From CAYJEO01 sp964369355 (GTDB taxonomy: Bacteria > Bacillota_I > Bacilli_A > RF39 > UBA660), in NCBI GenBank assembly GCA_964369355.1, contig CAYJEO010000004.1, forward strand, positions 1-59,321: a stretch of 59,321 nucleotides of DNA. The letters are read 5' to 3'. The translations under genes were made by a program, and so were the position numbers. Of this stretch, positions 42,025-51,077 are shown piece after piece (position 1 is the stretch's first letter; each line of letters begins with the position of its first letter). A model generated the notes under the pieces. It had not been told where the DNA came from and made no database searches. It saw only the letters and a program-made list of their open reading frames with translations.

Positions 42025-42308
42025 TGATGAGTAATTATAGAGACGTTATTAAAGCGCCAATCATAACAGAAAAAAGTGCTGATTTAGCACAAAATCATAA
42101 CACAATTACATTCAGTGTTGATGTAAAAGCAAATAAGACACAAATTAAACAAGCTGTTGAAAAAATCTTTAATGTAAAAGTAGAAAGTGTTAACACAATT
42201 AATGTTCGTGCTAAGAAAAAAAGAGTAGGACGTTATGTTGGTAAAACAGCGAGAGTGAAAAAAGCTATCGTTAAATTAAAAGAAGGAAGTTCAATTGAAC
42301 TTAACTAA
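42024..42308 (+). CDS. rplW: 50S ribosomal protein L23
   Basis: 94 residues: VIKAPIITEKSADLAQ, TFSVDVKANKTQIKQAVEKIFNVKV, the docking site for SRP and trigger factor at the tunnel exit. Two consecutive ATGs (42024, 42027); GAGGTG is 12-17 nt upstream, so either may serve. Coupled to rplD. Confidence 0.96.
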   Translation: MMSNYRDVIKAPIITEKSADLAQNHNTITFSVDVKANKTQIKQAVEKIFNVKVESVNTINVRAKKKRVGRYVGKTARVKKAIVKLKEGSSIELN

Positions 42309-42319
42309 GGAGGTAAATT

Positions 42320-43153
42320 ATGGCTATTAAAACTTATAAAGCAATGACTAATGGTACTCGCGGAATGTCAACATTAATTAATGATGAAATCACAAGTACA
42401 ACTCCAGAAAAATCACTTCTTGTAACATTAAAGAAAAAAGGCGGACGTAATAACCAAGGTAAAATAACAGTTAGACACCGTGGTGGTGGAGCTAAAAGAA
42501 AATACCGTATCATCGATTTCAAAAGAAATAAAGATGGTGTTGTAGGTACTGTAGCTACTATCGAATACGATCCAAATAGAACAGCAAATATTGCTTTAAT
42601 CAAATATGTAGATGGGGTAAAAACTTATATCCTAGCTCCAAAAGGATTAAAAGTAGGACAAAAAATTGAAAATGGTGCTAATGCAGATATCGTAGTTGGT
42701 AACTCATTACCACTTGAAAACATTCCTGAAGGTACAACTGTTCACAACGTGGAATTAGTTCCAGGTCAAGGTGGAAAAATGGCTCGTACTGCAGGTTCTA
42801 AAGTTCAAATATTAGGACGTGAAGGAAGACATACATTATTAAGATTAGCTAGTGGTGAGGTACGTAAAGTATTAAGTACTTGTCGTGCTACTATTGGTGA
42901 AGTAGGAAACGCTGATCATGAATTAGTAAGTATTGGTAAAGCTGGTCGTAAAAGACACATGGGTATCAAACCGACAGTTCGTGGTTCTGTAATGAACCCT
43001 AATGACCATCCACATGGTGGGGGAGAAGGACGTACGCCAATTGGACGTAAAGGACCTGTTACTCCTTGGGGGAAACCTGCATTGGGTTATAAGACACGTG
43101 ACAAGAAAAAAGCTTCGAACAAGTTAATTGTACGTCGTCGTAAAACTAAATAG
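42320..43153 (+). CDS. rplB: 50S ribosomal protein L2
   Basis: 277 residues, normal. YKAMTNGTRGMSTLINDEI at the start, GGRNNQGKITVRHRGGGAKRKYR, and the C-terminal RGSVMNPNDHPHGGGEGR with the peptidyl-transferase-proximal histidine. SD AAGGAGG 5 nt upstream. Confidence 0.98.
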   Translation: MAIKTYKAMTNGTRGMSTLINDEITSTTPEKSLLVTLKKKGGRNNQGKITVRHRGGGAKRKYRIIDFKRNKDGVVGTVATIEYDPNRTANIALIKYVDGVKTYILAPKGLKVGQKIENGANADIVVGNSLPLENIPEGTTVHNVELVPGQGGKMARTAGSKVQILGREGRHTLLRLASGEVRKVLSTCRATIGEVGNADHELVSIGKAGRKRHMGIKPTVRGSVMNPNDHPHGGGEGRTPIGRKGPVTPWGKPALGYKTRDKKKASNKLIVRRRKTK

Positions 43154-43170
43154 TGAAAGGAAGATTTTAA

Positions 43171-43446
43171 ATGGCTAGAAGTTTAAAAAAAGGACCTTAT
43201 GTACAACATCATTTAATGAAAAAAGTAGAAAAGGTTAATGCATCAGAAAAAAAAGAAGTAATTAAGACTTGGTCTCGCCGTTCAACAATTTTCCCTAACT
43301 TTATAGGATTAACTTTCGCAGTACATAACGGGAAAGAACATATTCCTGTTTATGTTACTGAGGATATGGTTGGTCATAAGTTAGGTGAATTTGTTCCAAC
43401 ACGTAAATTTGGTGGACATGGTGACGACAAAGGTAAAAAGAAATAA
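43171..43446 (+). CDS. rpsS: 30S ribosomal protein S19
   Basis: 91 residues: RSLKKGPYVQHHLMKKVEK, IKTWSRRSTIFPNFIGLTFAVHNGKEHIPVYVTEDMVGHKLGEF, PTRKFGGHG. 30S head protein. SD GAAAGGAAG. Confidence 0.97.
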   Translation: MARSLKKGPYVQHHLMKKVEKVNASEKKEVIKTWSRRSTIFPNFIGLTFAVHNGKEHIPVYVTEDMVGHKLGEFVPTRKFGGHGDDKGKKK

Positions 43447-43470
43447 TAATTACCAGGAAGGAGGACTAAA

Positions 43471-43806
43471 ATGGAAGCAAAAGCGATTGCAAAAACAGTA
43501 AGAATTGCACCTCGTAAAGCCCGTTTAGTTATAGATTTAATACGTGGAAAAAACGTTGCTGAAGCCGATAAGATTTTAGCAAACTTAAATAAAGAAGCTG
43601 CAAGATTAATTCGTAAGGTATTAGTATCTGCAGTAGCAAATGCTGAAAATAACTTAAGTTTAGATAAAACTAAATTAGTAGTTAAAGAAGCATATATTAA
43701 TGAAGGTCAAGTAATGAAAAGAATGAAATTTGGTTCTCGTGGACACGTAGATCCAATTAAAAAAAGAACTAGTCACATAACAGTAGTTGTTAGTGAAAAT
43801 AAATAA
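43471..43806 (+). CDS. rplV: 50S ribosomal protein L22
   Basis: 111 residues: AKTVRIAPRKARLVIDLIRGKNVAEA, and the beta-hairpin VMKRMKFGSRGHVDPIKKRTSHITVVV, which lines the exit tunnel (site of macrolide resistance insertions; none visible here). SD AGGAGG. Confidence 0.97.
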   Translation: MEAKAIAKTVRIAPRKARLVIDLIRGKNVAEADKILANLNKEAARLIRKVLVSAVANAENNLSLDKTKLVVKEAYINEGQVMKRMKFGSRGHVDPIKKRTSHITVVVSENK

Positions 43807-43823
43807 GCGAAGGAGGTATACTA

Positions 43824-44504
43824 ATGGGACAAAAAGTTAGTCCAGTCGGTCTTAGAATAGGTATCAATAAAACTTGGGAATCAAGATGGTATGCAGATAA
43901 TAAAGATTTTGCTAAATTTTTAAATAATGACGTTAAAATTCGTAAATTTTTAACTGAAAAATTAAAAGATGCATCTGTTTCAAGCATTATTATTGAAAGA
44001 ACTGCTAAGAAGACTGATGTAATTATTAATACAGCTAAACCAGGTGTGGTTATCGGACATGGTGGAGATGATATTGAAAAATTAAGAAAACAATTATCAA
44101 AATTAGTAAAAGAAGATGTTCAAATTTCTATAATGGAAATCAAAACTCCAGACTTAGATGCAGCTTTAGTTGCTGAAAATATTGCACATCAAATTGAAAA
44201 TCGTGTTTCATTCAGAATCGCTCAAAAAAGAGCTATCAGAAACACTATGAAAGCAGGAGCAAAAGGAATTAAAACTTTAGTATCTGGACGTCTAGGTGGT
44301 GCTGACATCGCTCGTGGTGAAGGATATACTGAAGGAACTATTCCACTTCATACTTTAAGAGCAGATATTGATTATGCTCACAAAGAAGCTGATACAACTT
44401 ATGGTAAAATCGGTGTTAAAGTATGGATCTATAAAGGAGAAATCCTTCCTGTAAGAAAAAACAAGGGAGGTAATACAGATGGCCGTAATACCAAAAAGAA
44501 CTAA
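43824..44504 (+). CDS. rpsC: 30S ribosomal protein S3
   Basis: 226 residues. GQKVSPVGLRIGINKTWESRWYA, KH domain with GVVIGHGGDDIEKLRKQL (GxxG written GHGG), and the C-terminal KVWIYKGEILPVRK. mRNA entry-channel protein. The last 26 nt overlap the rplP reading frame. Confidence 0.97.
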   Translation: MGQKVSPVGLRIGINKTWESRWYADNKDFAKFLNNDVKIRKFLTEKLKDASVSSIIIERTAKKTDVIINTAKPGVVIGHGGDDIEKLRKQLSKLVKEDVQISIMEIKTPDLDAALVAENIAHQIENRVSFRIAQKRAIRNTMKAGAKGIKTLVSGRLGGADIARGEGYTEGTIPLHTLRADIDYAHKEADTTYGKIGVKVWIYKGEILPVRKNKGGNTDGRNTKKN

Positions 44505-44910
44505 ATATCGTAGACCTCACCGTTTATCTTATGAAGGTAAAGCAAGAGGAAATACAAAAGTAAATTTCGGAGAATATGGTTTAATGGCAATGGAAGGAGC
44601 TTGGATTACACAACAACAAATCGAAGCTGCTCGTGTTGCTATGACACGTTATATGAAACGTGGAGGTAAAGTATGGATTAATATATTCCCTCACCTTTCA
44701 TTAACTAAAATTCCTTTAGAAACTCGTATGGGTAAAGGTAAAGGTCAACCTGAAGTTTGGGTTGCTGTTGTAAAACAAGGTAAAGTTATGTTTGAAGTAG
44801 CTGGTGTATCAGAAGAAATCGCTCGTGAAGCGTTAAGACTTGCAATGCACAAGTTACCAATCAAATGTAAATTTGTAAAAAAAGAAAGTGGTGAAGCTAG
44901 TGAAAAATAA
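44479..44910 (+). CDS. rplP: 50S ribosomal protein L16
   Basis: 143 residues: PKRTKYRRPHRLSYEGKARGNTKVNFGEYGLMA, ARVAMTRYMKRGGKVWINIFP, ETRMGKGKGQPEVWVA. GGGAGG at 44464-44469 gives 9-nt spacing to ATG 44479, so the overlap with rpsC is accepted, although the MAVI start is a little longer than in most L16. Confidence 0.96.
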   Translation: MAVIPKRTKYRRPHRLSYEGKARGNTKVNFGEYGLMAMEGAWITQQQIEAARVAMTRYMKRGGKVWINIFPHLSLTKIPLETRMGKGKGQPEVWVAVVKQGKVMFEVAGVSEEIAREALRLAMHKLPIKCKFVKKESGEASEK

Positions 44911-45094
44911 TGAGATTAGAGAATTAAAAACTGAAGAATTACTAGCCAAAATCGAAGAATATAAAGAAGAATTATTTAACTTACGTTTCAGTGCAGCAAC
45001 AGGTTCATTAGAAAAACCTGCACGAATCAAAGAATTAAGAAAATTAGTTGCGCGTATGAAAACCATCATCCGTGAAAGAGAATTAAATCAATAG
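44900..45094 (+). CDS. rpmC: 50S ribosomal protein L29
   Basis: 64 residues from GTG 44900 (KNNEIRELKTEELLAKI, LFNLRFSAATGSLEKPARIKELRKLVARMKTI). GGTGA lies 5 nt upstream, inside rplP; a longer GTG at 44888 is possible but would overlap this site. Two-helix hairpin at the tunnel exit. Confidence 0.93.
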   Translation: MKNNEIRELKTEELLAKIEEYKEELFNLRFSAATGSLEKPARIKELRKLVARMKTIIRERELNQ

Positions 45095-45103
45095 GAGGAT
45101 ACT

Positions 45104-45361
45104 ATGGAAAAAAATAATCGTGAATTAATTGGTCGTGTTGTAAGCGACAAAAATGACAAAACTATCACAGTATTAGTTGAGTCTTACAAAAAAGATTCTT
45201 TATATGGAAAACGTGTTAAAAGTTCTAAAAAATATACAGCTCACGACGAAAAAAACGAATCAAAAGTTGGAGATAAAGTGCGTATTGTAGAAACAAGACC
45301 ATTATCAAAAATGAAAAGATACCGTTTAGTTGACATCGTGGAAAAAGCAATTATTCTATAA
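45104..45361 (+). CDS. rpsQ: 30S ribosomal protein S17
   Basis: 85 residues: RELIGRVVSDKNDKTITVLVESYKKDSLYGKRVKSSKKYTAHDE, KVGDKVRIVETRPLSKMKRYRLVDIVEKA. OB-fold primary binder. SD AGGAGG. Confidence 0.97.
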   Translation: MEKNNRELIGRVVSDKNDKTITVLVESYKKDSLYGKRVKSSKKYTAHDEKNESKVGDKVRIVETRPLSKMKRYRLVDIVEKAIIL

Positions 45362-45388
45362 TTGTACTCGAAAAAGGAGGATTAAAAA

Positions 45389-45757
45389 ATGGTTCAACAA
45401 CAATCCATGTTAAAAGTTGCTGACAATTCTGGTGCTCGTGAAGTAATGGTTATCCGTGTACTAGGTGGAAGTAAAGTAAGAACAGGAAATATTGGTGACA
45501 CAGTTGTAGTAACTGTAAAAAAATCACTTCCAAACGGAACAGTTAAGGCTGGTAAAGTTGTAAAAGCTGTTATCGTTAGAAGTAAACAAGGTCTAAAGAG
45601 AGAAGACGGATCATATATCAAATTTGATGACAACGCTTGCGTTATTATTAAAGATGACAAAAGTCCAGTTGGAACTCGTGTATTTGGACCAGTGGCACGT
45701 GAATTACGTGACCGTGAATATATGAAAATTGTATCACTTGCTAAAGAAGTGTTATAA
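45389..45757 (+). CDS. rplN: 50S ribosomal protein L14
   Basis: 122 residues, exactly the family length: QQSMLKVADNSGAREVMVIRVLGGS, VGTRVFGPVARELR, YMKIVSLAKEVL. Forms the B8 inter-subunit bridge and the RsfS docking site. SD AAGGAGG. Confidence 0.98.
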   Translation: MVQQQSMLKVADNSGAREVMVIRVLGGSKVRTGNIGDTVVVTVKKSLPNGTVKAGKVVKAVIVRSKQGLKREDGSYIKFDDNACVIIKDDKSPVGTRVFGPVARELRDREYMKIVSLAKEVL

Positions 45758-45775
45758 TCGAAAGGATGCGAAAAC

Positions 45776-46084
45776 ATGAACTTTAAAATAGGAGATAAAG
45801 TAGTTGTTATTGCTGGTAAGGACAAAGGAAAATCTGGAAACATAACTAAAGTTTTAAGAGATGAAAATAGAGTTATCGTAAGTGGAATTAACGTTATTAC
45901 AAAACACGTTAAGCCAAACGGTGGTCAAGCTGGAACAAAAGTTACTCTTGAAGCTCCAATTCATGCATCTAATGTTATGATCGAAGATCCAAAAACTAAA
46001 AAGCCTACTAGAATAGGACACACTACAGATAAAAAAGGTAAAAAAGTTAGAGTTACAAAAAAATCTAACGAAATCCTTAATTAG
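45776..46084 (+). CDS. rplX: 50S ribosomal protein L24
   Basis: 102 residues with the KOW motif KIGDKVVVIAGKDKGKSGNI near the start, then GINVITKHVKP and APIHASNVMI. Early 50S assembly initiator. SD AAAGGA, slightly weak. Confidence 0.97.
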   Translation: MNFKIGDKVVVIAGKDKGKSGNITKVLRDENRVIVSGINVITKHVKPNGGQAGTKVTLEAPIHASNVMIEDPKTKKPTRIGHTTDKKGKKVRVTKKSNEILN

Positions 46085-46104
46085 GAAAGAAGGAGGGTAT
46101 TATT

Positions 46105-46644
46105 ATGAACCGCCTAAAAGTAAAATATAACAATGAGATTACACCTGCATTAAGAGAAAAATATTCTTATAAAAGTGTAATGGAAGTTCCAAAACTAGAC
46201 AAAATAGTTATTAATATTGGTGTAGGTGATGCTACTAATAACTCTAAATTAATCGATGCAGCAATTGCAGATTTAGAAGCTATTACAGGGCAAAAAGCTA
46301 TTCCTACTAAAGCAAAAAAAGCGATCGCTGGATTTAAATTAAGAGAAGGTCAAGCAATCGGATGTAAAGTTACATTACGTGGAGAAAACATGTACAATTT
46401 CTTAGATAAATTAGTAAGTGTTACTCTACCTCGTGTAAGAGACTTTAGAGGTATTTCACCTAAATCATTTGATGGTAGAGGAAATTATACTTTAGGATTA
46501 ACAGAACAATTGATTTTCTCGGAAATTGAATACGATAACGTAGTTAAAGTACGTGGGATGGATATTGTTTTTGTTACAACTGCAGAAACTAATGATGAAG
46601 CGTACGATCTTTTAAAAGGTTTCGGTATGCCATTCAAAAAATAG
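46105..46644 (+). CDS. rplE: 50S ribosomal protein L5
   Basis: 179 residues: SVMEVPKLDKIVINIGVGDA, AITGQKAIPTKAKKAIAGFKLREGQAIGCKVTLRG, LPRVRDFRGISPKSFDGRGNYTLGLTEQLIF. Binds 5S rRNA. SD AAGGAGGG. Confidence 0.98.
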   Translation: MNRLKVKYNNEITPALREKYSYKSVMEVPKLDKIVINIGVGDATNNSKLIDAAIADLEAITGQKAIPTKAKKAIAGFKLREGQAIGCKVTLRGENMYNFLDKLVSVTLPRVRDFRGISPKSFDGRGNYTLGLTEQLIFSEIEYDNVVKVRGMDIVFVTTAETNDEAYDLLKGFGMPFKK

Positions 46645-46653
46645 GAGGAAACT

Positions 46654-46839
46654 ATGGCTAAAACAAGCATGAAAGTTAAAGCTAGTCGTAAACCTAAATT
46701 CAAAGTACGTGAATATACTCGTTGTCAAAAATGTGGTAGACCTCACGCAGTACTTAGAAAATACGGTATTTGCCGTATATGTTTTAGAGAATTAGCTTAC
46801 AAAGGACAAATACCAGGAATGAAAAAATCAAGCTGGTAG
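46654..46839 (+). CDS. rpsZ: 30S ribosomal protein S14, zinc type
   Basis: 61 residues with four cysteines, RCQKCGRPHAVLRKYGICRICFRELA, making this the zinc-binding (C+) paralogue of S14; the C- type has about 89 residues. Position between rplE and rpsH is standard. SD AGGAGG. Confidence 0.97.
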   Translation: MAKTSMKVKASRKPKFKVREYTRCQKCGRPHAVLRKYGICRICFRELAYKGQIPGMKKSSW

Positions 46840-46855
46840 TGAAGGGAGGATATAT

Positions 46856-47254
46856 ATGAACGTTACTGATCCAATTGCAGATATGCTTACAAGAATTCGT
46901 AATGCAAATCAAATGCGATACAAAGAAGTTGAAGTACCCGCTTCAAAACTTAAATTAGAAGTAGCTAGAATATTAAAAGAACAAGGATTTATCAGTGAAT
47001 ATAAAACTGTTAAAGGTCCTGTTACAGATATGATTGTACTAGGTTTAAAATATAGTGCAACAAAAGAACGTGTTATCACAGGTTTAAAAAGAATTTCTAA
47101 ACCAGGATTACGTGTTTATGTAAAAGCAACAGAAGTTCCAAAAGTATTAAATGGACTTGGAATTGCTATTGTGTCAACATCAAAAGGTGTTATGACAGAT
47201 AAAGAAGCTAGAGCAAACTCACTTGGTGGAGAAGTGTTAGCTTACATTTGGTAG
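46856..47254 (+). CDS. rpsH: 30S ribosomal protein S8
   Basis: 132 residues: TDPIADMLTRIRNANQMRYKEVEVPASKLK, RISKPGLRVYVKATEVPKVLNGLGIAIVSTSKGVMTDKEAR. Central 16S binder and, in many bacteria, the spc operon repressor. SD AAGGGAGG. Confidence 0.98.
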   Translation: MNVTDPIADMLTRIRNANQMRYKEVEVPASKLKLEVARILKEQGFISEYKTVKGPVTDMIVLGLKYSATKERVITGLKRISKPGLRVYVKATEVPKVLNGLGIAIVSTSKGVMTDKEARANSLGGEVLAYIW

Positions 47255-47269
47255 AAAGAAGGATTTATA

Positions 47270-47803
47270 ATGAGTCGTATAGGTAATAGAATAATTACAA
47301 TACCAGAAAACGTTACAGTTAATGTTAATGGTACTACGGTTTCAGTTAAAGGTCCAAAAGGAGAACTTTCTACTGAAATCAATGCAAATATTACAGTAGT
47401 TATTACAGGAAGTGAATTAAAATTAGAAAGAAAAAATGATTCTTTCAAAAAATTCCACGGAACTGCAAACGCTAATATCACTAACATGATTATTGGTGTT
47501 ACTACTGGATTTGAAAAAAAATTAGAAGCTGTTGGTGTAGGTTACCGTTTTGCTATTAAAGGTGATACTTTAGTAGTAACTGCTGGATACTCACATCCAA
47601 TAGAAATGCAAACACCTGCAGGACTTACTTTAGAGTCACCTTCAAACACTGAATTAGTTGTTAAAGGTGCTGATAAATGTCAAGTTGGTGAATTCGCAGC
47701 AAATGTTAGAAAAATAAGAAAACCAGAACCATATAAAGGTAAAGGTATTCGTTATGCTGGTGAAGTAATTATCCGTAAAGTTGGTAAGAAAGCTGGTAAA
47801 TAA
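47270..47803 (+). CDS. rplF: 50S ribosomal protein L6
   Basis: 177 residues: SRIGNRIITIPENVTV, VSVKGPKGELS, GVGYRFAIKGDTLVVTAGYSHPI, and the C-terminal RKPEPYKGKGIRYAGE. Two repeated alpha/beta domains near the sarcin-ricin loop. SD AAGAAGGA. Confidence 0.98.
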   Translation: MSRIGNRIITIPENVTVNVNGTTVSVKGPKGELSTEINANITVVITGSELKLERKNDSFKKFHGTANANITNMIIGVTTGFEKKLEAVGVGYRFAIKGDTLVVTAGYSHPIEMQTPAGLTLESPSNTELVVKGADKCQVGEFAANVRKIRKPEPYKGKGIRYAGEVIIRKVGKKAGK

Positions 47804-47824
47804 TTAAAGTAAAGGAGAATAGAT

Positions 47825-48187
47825 ATGATTAAAAAAGTATCTCGTAACGAAACACGTCTTGCAAGACACGCTCGTGTAAGAAGTAAAATTTCTGGTACTA
47901 CATTAGTTCCAAGATTAAACGTGTTTAGATCAAACAAAAACATTTTTGCTCAAATTATCGATGATGAAAATGGTGTTACTTTAGTTAGTGCTTCTTCAAT
48001 TGATAAAGATTTAAAATTAGAGAATGGTAGTAATATCGAAGCTGCAATCAAAGTTGGAGAATTACTTGCAAAAAGAGCAAAAGAAGCAAAAATTAAGAAA
48101 GTTACATTTGATAGAGGTGGATACCTTTATCACGGTCGTGTAAAAGCATTAGCTGAAACTGCACGCGAAAATGGACTAGAATTCTAA
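47825..48187 (+). CDS. rplR: 50S ribosomal protein L18
   Basis: 120 residues: RLARHARVRSKISGTTLVPRLNVFRSNKNIFAQIIDD and VTFDRGGYLYHGRVKALAETARENGLEF. Binds 5S rRNA with L5. SD AAAGGAGAA. Confidence 0.97.
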   Translation: MIKKVSRNETRLARHARVRSKISGTTLVPRLNVFRSNKNIFAQIIDDENGVTLVSASSIDKDLKLENGSNIEAAIKVGELLAKRAKEAKIKKVTFDRGGYLYHGRVKALAETARENGLEF

Positions 48188-48201
48188 GAGGAGGGTAAAT
48201 A

Positions 48202-48705
48202 ATGGAAAAAACTAGAAGAGAACCACGCCCAAAACAATTTGAAGAAGAAGTTATCAATGTTGGTAGAGTTACAAAGGTAACTAAAGGTGGTCGTCATTTC
48301 CGTTTTTCGGCTACAGTTGCTGTAGGAGACAGAAAAGGGCAAGTAGGAATTGGAACTGGTAAAGCAAATGAAGTACCAGATGCAATTAAAAAAGCCGTTC
48401 AAGCTGCTACTAAGAATGTAGTTAGAGTATCTATCGTTGATGGAACAATCCCACATGAAGCAATCGGAGTAAAAGGAGCAAGCAGAGTTATGCTTAAACC
48501 TGCATCAGCTGGTACAGGAGTTAAAGCTGGTGGACCAGTACGTTCTGTATTAGAATTAGCTGGTGTTAAAAACATCTTATCAAAATCACTTGGTTCAAGC
48601 ACAAAAATTAATATGGCAAATGCTACATTAGAAGCATTAAAATCTCAAAGAACAATCGAGCAAGTTGCAGAGTTACGTGGAATGAAAGTTGAGGACTTAA
48701 TATAA
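48202..48705 (+). CDS. rpsE: 30S ribosomal protein S5
   Basis: 167 residues: EEEVINVGRVTKVTKGGRHFRFSATVAVGDRKGQVGIGTGKANEVPDAI, then TIPHEAIGVKGASRVMLKPASAGTGVKAGG. The loop GGRHFRF has no spectinomycin-type change that I can see. rplO starts one base after its stop: rpmD (L30), normally between them, is absent. Confidence 0.97.
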   Translation: MEKTRREPRPKQFEEEVINVGRVTKVTKGGRHFRFSATVAVGDRKGQVGIGTGKANEVPDAIKKAVQAATKNVVRVSIVDGTIPHEAIGVKGASRVMLKPASAGTGVKAGGPVRSVLELAGVKNILSKSLGSSTKINMANATLEALKSQRTIEQVAELRGMKVEDLI

Positions 48706-48706
48706 T

Positions 48707-49150
48707 ATGAAATTACATACTATGAGACCTAACGAAGGATCTACAAAAACAAGAAAAAGAGTTGGACGTGGAGCAGGTTCAGGACTAGGTAAAACTAGTG
48801 GACGTGGTCAAGACGGACAAAAATCAAGAAGCGGATATAGCCGTAAACCTGGTTTTGAAGGAGGACAACTTCCTTTATTCAAAAGAATCCCTAAACGTGG
48901 ATTCTCAAATGCAAGATTTAAAACTGAGTATGCTGTAATTAATTTAAGTGATTTAAACAAATTTGAAGATGGTGCAATCATCACTCCAGAATTGCTAAAA
49001 GAAATGGGAATTTTAAAACATCAATTAGATGGTGTTAAAGTATTAGGAAATGGTACTTTAGAGAAAAAAATAACAGTTAAAGCAAATAAATTTTCAACTG
49101 TTGCAAAAGAACAAATAGAAAAATTAGGTGGAAAAGTAGAGGTGATCTAA
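48707..49150 (+). CDS. rplO: 50S ribosomal protein L15
   Basis: 147 residues. Gly/Arg-rich N terminus (GSTKTRKRVGRGAGSGLGKTSGRGQDGQ) that threads into 23S rRNA, GFEGGQLPLFKRIPKRGFSN, and a C-terminal alpha/beta domain. The ATG follows rpsE by one base, with GAGG about 12 nt upstream inside rpsE. Confidence 0.97.
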   Translation: MKLHTMRPNEGSTKTRKRVGRGAGSGLGKTSGRGQDGQKSRSGYSRKPGFEGGQLPLFKRIPKRGFSNARFKTEYAVINLSDLNKFEDGAIITPELLKEMGILKHQLDGVKVLGNGTLEKKITVKANKFSTVAKEQIEKLGGKVEVI

Positions 49151-49151
49151 T

Positions 49152-50417
49152 ATGTTTGCAAATTTAAAGCAAATATTTAATCCCAAAAATAGAGATTTAT
49201 TAAATAAAATTCTATTTACTTTTGCTGCTTTGTTCATATTTAAACTAGGAACTACAATAGTTGTTCCAGGTTATGACCAAAGTGGTCTAGGAAACCTAGG
49301 ATTTCTTGATTTAATAAATATCATGGGTGGAGGAGCGTTAGAAAGTTTTTCAATTTTCGCGTTAGGTGTAATGCCTTACATAACTGCTTCTATCATCATG
49401 CAATTATTACAAATGGATATAGTTCCATATTTATCTGAATTAGCGAAGCAAGGGGCAACAGGAAGAAACAAACTTAATTCAATAACAAGATGGGTAGGGA
49501 TTGCATTAGCATTTATCCAAGGATATATGATTTCATTTACATTTGTTCCAAATGGATCTGTAATGGAATTATTACAATTTTCATTAGTACTAACAGCAGG
49601 AACAGCTTTCTTACTTTGGTTAGGAGATCAAATTACTGCTAAAGGTCTTGGAAATGGTATATCTTTAATAATTATGGCAGGGATAATATCAACCCTTCCA
49701 ACCATGTTTATAACTGCTTATGACAGTTTAGCTAATAATATTAATGTTTCTCAAACAATGGGGATAATTTCATTTATATTATTTGTTATCGCTTATGTAG
49801 CAATTGTTATAGGTATAATATTTGAAGAAACTGCAGAACGCAGAATTCAAGTACAATATGCAAATAAAACAACAGGAACAGTTGGTGGAAATAAATCTTA
49901 TATTCCATTTAAAATCAACTCTGCAGGAGTTGTACCTGTAATATTTGCATCATCATTAATAAGTATTCCAAGTATTATTGCAGAATTTACAAAAAACGAA
50001 GGTTTAGCAAATTTTGTAAATAATTGGATAAATTACACAAGTGTTACTGGATTTATATTGTATACAATTTTAATAATTGGGTTTGCATATTTCTATGCAT
50101 TCATGCAATTAAAACCACATGACATAGCGGATAATTTACAAAAAAACGGTGGATTTATTCCAGGTGTTAGACCGGGGGAAGCTACTGAAAAACATATTAG
50201 TGATATAATTTCAAGAATTACCTTAGTTGGAGCTTTATTCATAGCAGCATTAGCTGGAATTCCAGTTGTATTTGGTGCAATGACAGGCTTAACTGAAATA
50301 ACTTTAGGAGGAACAGGATTACTTATCGTAGTTGGTGTTGCATTAGAAACATACAGACTATTAGAAAGTGAACTTTCAACTAGAGAATATTCAAAAGGAA
50401 GAAGAAGAAGAAAATAA
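49152..50417 (+). CDS. secY: Protein translocase subunit SecY
   Basis: Central pore of the Sec translocon. 421 residues, ten membrane helices. FKLGTTIVVPGYDQ, GALESFSIFALGVMPYITASIIMQLL (signal-sequence gate), GNGISLIIMAGI, RRIQVQYANK (cytoplasmic loop) and FIPGVRPGEAT. Starts one base after rplO. Its stop overlaps the adk start by one base. Confidence 0.98.
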   Translation: MFANLKQIFNPKNRDLLNKILFTFAALFIFKLGTTIVVPGYDQSGLGNLGFLDLINIMGGGALESFSIFALGVMPYITASIIMQLLQMDIVPYLSELAKQGATGRNKLNSITRWVGIALAFIQGYMISFTFVPNGSVMELLQFSLVLTAGTAFLLWLGDQITAKGLGNGISLIIMAGIISTLPTMFITAYDSLANNINVSQTMGIISFILFVIAYVAIVIGIIFEETAERRIQVQYANKTTGTVGGNKSYIPFKINSAGVVPVIFASSLISIPSIIAEFTKNEGLANFVNNWINYTSVTGFILYTILIIGFAYFYAFMQLKPHDIADNLQKNGGFIPGVRPGEATEKHISDIISRITLVGALFIAALAGIPVVFGAMTGLTEITLGGTGLLIVVGVALETYRLLESELSTREYSKGRRRRK

Positions 50418-51076
50418 TGACAAGTATTATACTTATCGGACCTCCAGCAGGAGGAAAAGGAACTCAATCTGAATTAATCTGTGAAAAATATAATATTCCA
50501 CATATATCAACTGGAGATTTACTTAGAAAAGAAATAAATAGTGGAAGTTTAATTGGAAAAAGAATAATATCAACAATAGAAGAAGGTTTATTAGTTGATG
50601 ATAAAATTATTTTATCATTACTAGAACATAGAATCATTGAACAAGATTGTAAAAAAGGATATATACTAGATGGTTTTCCTAGAAATATAAATCAAGCTGA
50701 ATTGTATGAACAATTACTTACCACAATTAATTATGATTATGGTGTAGTAATTTTAATCAATGTAGCTGAAGAAATATTAAAAAACAGAATATTAGGAAGA
50801 TTGTCTTGTCAACATTGTGAAGCAGTATATAATGAATTAATAGAAGAATCAAAACCAAAAGTACCAGGCATTTGTGATAAATGTGGTAACACTTTATCTA
50901 AAAGAAATGATGATAACTTGGAAACTTTTACTAATAGAATTAATACATACCACAAAGAAACAGAACCTTTAATAAACTTTTATAAAGAAAAAAATATTCT
51001 TTTTGAAGTTGAAGGTAATAAAGATTCTAAAACTACTTTTGAACAAATTAGTAATATATTAGAAAGGGTGAAGTAA
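50417..51076 (+). CDS. adk: Adenylate kinase, zinc-LID type
   Basis: Interconverts 2 ADP with ATP and AMP. 219 residues. P-loop LIGPPAGGKGTQSE near 5-18, with Ala in place of the usual second Gly-Ala order, then HISTGDLLRKEI, DGFPRN, and a LID with four cysteines (CQHC and CDKC) that binds zinc as in Gram-positives. Encoded between secY and map as in B. subtilis. Confidence 0.97.
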   Translation: MTSIILIGPPAGGKGTQSELICEKYNIPHISTGDLLRKEINSGSLIGKRIISTIEEGLLVDDKIILSLLEHRIIEQDCKKGYILDGFPRNINQAELYEQLLTTINYDYGVVILINVAEEILKNRILGRLSCQHCEAVYNELIEESKPKVPGICDKCGNTLSKRNDDNLETFTNRINTYHKETEPLINFYKEKNILFEVEGNKDSKTTFEQISNILERVK

Positions 51077-51077
51077 T

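Noticed and set aside
44888..44899. Longer rpmC start at GTG 44888
   Set aside because: It has no ribosome site of its own and overlaps the GGTGA that serves GTG 44900, which gives the usual L29 length.
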